43,299 nt of DNA from Peteryoungia desertarenae (GTDB lineage: Bacteria > Pseudomonadota > Alphaproteobacteria > Rhizobiales > Rhizobiaceae), in contig NZ_CP058352.1 of assembly GCF_005860795.2 (NCBI RefSeq), positions 1-43,299 on the forward strand, given 5' to 3'. Positions 41,995 through 43,299 of the stretch are shown piece by piece. Both the position numbers and the translations under genes were made by a program. Under the pieces are notes generated by a model. It was given only the letters and a program-made list of their open reading frames with translations, was not told where the DNA came from and did not search any database. Every line of letters starts with the position of its first letter. Position 1 is the first letter of the stretch.

Positions 41995-43299
41995 GAGTGG
42001 AAGGGTTCCGCCTCCTGGCGGACGCTGAAATCGCCATTGAAGCGAGCGCCACTGTCATTGTCGGAAGGAACAACAGCGGAAAAACGTCTCTGACCGAGAT
42101 CTTCGATCGCTTCCTAGGTGAGCAGAGCGGGCGCTTCCGGCTTGAGGATTTCGCGGCGGTAGTACGACCGAAGTTCCTGTCTGCCAAGCGGCTTCGGGTA
42201 AAGGGTGAGTGCGCGCCCGATGAAGTTCTTGCCGAGTTGCCTTTCATCGCGTTGACACTGACGTTCTCATACGATCAGAATGCTGCGGATCTCGGACCCT
42301 TGTCGCCGTTTATCATTGATCTGGACCCGGACTGCACCACCGCTATCGCCAGGATCGAATACTCTCCCAGTCTCAATACGGTAGCATCACTTCTTGATTT
42401 TCCGGATCCGGCAGTAGATTCCGACGCCGCAGATGCTCTCTACTGCCATCTGCGCGAGGCAATTCCGAGAGCCTATTCAATCAAAACCTTCGCGATCGAC
42501 CCGACCGATGAGACCAATCGCCGAACCTTTGAGAAAGCCAGCGAGCTGGGTGGGCTTGTGCACACTGGATTCGTTAAGGCTCAGAGGACGCTAGATCTAG
42601 GAAAGCGCGGCGATCCTGACGTGATAGGTAAACTCCTCAACAGACTGTTCCGCACGGCCAGTAGTCCCACGGCATCCGCAGATGACCAGAAAATTGCTGA
42701 TGGCCTCAAGACCTCGGTCACTGTGCTCGAAAAGGCCATGCAAGATGATTTCGACGATCAATTGAAAGCCCTTCTGCCTGCTCTCAATACATTCGGATTT
42801 CCAAGTCTCAACGACACAGAACTCAGACCACAGACGAACATCGATGTTGAGAGCCTTTTGACTGATAACACGCGTATTCACTACACCGGTACGGACGGAG
42901 TTCACCTACCGGAAGGTTATAACGGGCTTGGGACACGCAATCTTATTTTCATTTTGCTCCAGCTAGAAGCCCTGCACAAGGCATATAGAATTTCAAGTGT
43001 GCGGCCCTCAACCCACCTTGTGTTCATCGAGGAACCGGAAGCCCACCTGCATCCACAAATGCAGGAGGTTTTCATCGCTCAGCTTAACCAAGCAGTTGCA
43101 AAACTTTCCGAAAAGTATCCGAACGAGCCTGTCTGGCAGGTACAATTCATCGTCTCGACCCACTCTTCGCATCTCGCCAACTCAGCTCAGTTCGACGCGA
43201 TCCGCTACTTTTTGAATGAACCTACCGCGCAAGTAGGCGTCCGACGGACAAAGGTGAAGGATTTCAGGAGAGGTGCTGAAGTTATCAACCCGGAAGACC
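41973..43299 (+). CDS. gajA: Gabija GajA-like OLD-family ATP-dependent nuclease, N-terminal ATPase part (continues at base 1)
   Basis: This is the ATPase half of an overcoming-lysogenization-defect (OLD) nuclease. It starts at ATG 41973 behind a strong AAGGAGGG ribosome site and has no stop before the window ends. Seen in it are Walker A GRNNSGKTS (residues about 30-38), an ABC-like signature region around YNGLGTRN, Walker B VFIEEPEAHLHP (about 349-361) and the switch histidine in STHSSH (about 395). The frame continues exactly at base 3, where a TOPRIM domain follows, so 1327 + 698 bases make 675 codons (674 residues plus stop). That is longer than the roughly 580 residues of the type Gabija GajA. 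In Gabija, GajA is a DNA-nicking nuclease whose ATPase senses nucleotide levels, and it works with the helicase GajB, which follows here. Calling the pair Gabija rather than another class 2 OLD-UvrD pair is inference. Confidence 0.9.
   Translation, partial: MVRLTSVRVEGFRLLADAEIAIEASATVIVGRNNSGKTSLTEIFDRFLGEQSGRFRLEDFAAVVRPKFLSAKRLRVKGECAPDEVLAELPFIALTLTFSYDQNAADLGPLSPFIIDLDPDCTTAIARIEYSPSLNTVASLLDFPDPAVDSDAADALYCHLREAIPRAYSIKTFAIDPTDETNRRTFEKASELGGLVHTGFVKAQRTLDLGKRGDPDVIGKLLNRLFRTASSPTASADDQKIADGLKTSVTVLEKAMQDDFDDQLKALLPALNTFGFPSLNDTELRPQTNIDVESLLTDNTRIHYTGTDGVHLPEGYNGLGTRNLIFILLQLEALHKAYRISSVRPSTHLVFIEEPEAHLHPQMQEVFIAQLNQAVAKLSEKYPNEPVWQVQFIVSTHSSHLANSAQFDAIRYFLNEPTAQVGVRRTKVKDFRRGAEVINPED

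Noticed and set aside
1..43299. tRNA or rRNA genes, insertion sequences
   Set aside because: No tRNA cloverleaf, rRNA sequence or transposase was recognised by eye; a tRNAscan or ISfinder search would be decisive.

Overview
The window reads as one complete circular plasmid of about 43.3 kb from an alphaproteobacterium, cut open inside a gene. An OLD-family nuclease gene that starts at 41973 runs off the right end and continues in frame at base 3, giving 674 codons with its ATPase half on the right and its TOPRIM half on the left. Everything a plasmid needs is present once: an RPA-type RepA initiator with 21-bp iterons and an AT-rich stretch, ParA with a small partner, a ParDE toxin-antitoxin pair, a MobQ-type relaxase and a VirD4/TraG coupling protein. 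No mating-pair genes are seen, so the plasmid looks mobilizable rather than self-transmissible. The alphaproteobacterial call rests on the RepA/ParA types, an Omp25/31-like porin and a GTTC-N7-GTTC LexA box. A member of Hyphomicrobiales is a reasonable but unproven host.

Layout. (1) 34.6 kb through the junction to 2.5 kb: a defence island, all on the plus strand and by eye less GC-rich than the backbone. It holds RloA/RloB (AbiL-like), a 1630-residue type ISP restriction-modification enzyme, and a Gabija-like OLD nuclease plus UvrD-like helicase pair. A rho-independent terminator and a cut-short NYN-domain gene mark its left edge and a terminator closes the right. (2) 2.5-8.2 kb: a serine recombinase on a probably leaderless transcript, two WGR-domain genes, and a scarred duplicated segment. 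(3) 3.9-13.8 kb: two giant Sec-secreted modular fibres of 1263 and 1326 residues (C1q-like, tail-collar and, in one, S74 chaperone domains) with a small secreted partner, a DUF3768 gene and another secreted protein. (4) 13.8-17 kb: par and rep. (5) 17-23.8 kb: an M48 protease fused to a DUF4189-like domain, the coupling protein, parDE between two oriT-like hairpins, and the relaxase. (6) 23.9-34.5 kb: a glycine-rich secreted protein carrying the same Cys/Trp motif as the fibres, a tyrosine recombinase, an orphan DNA methyltransferase, an SOS-type promoter between two unknown genes (one a likely PD-(D/E)XK nuclease), a periplasmic ClpP-like protease, ArdC antirestriction protein, a porin and a lone ParD.

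The parts suggest a plasmid that protects itself on entry (ArdC, methyltransferase), defends its host against phage with three systems, and also places an unusual family of secreted fibre-like proteins at or outside the cell surface. The fibre family, whose target is unknown, and the SOS-controlled gene pair are the least explained parts.
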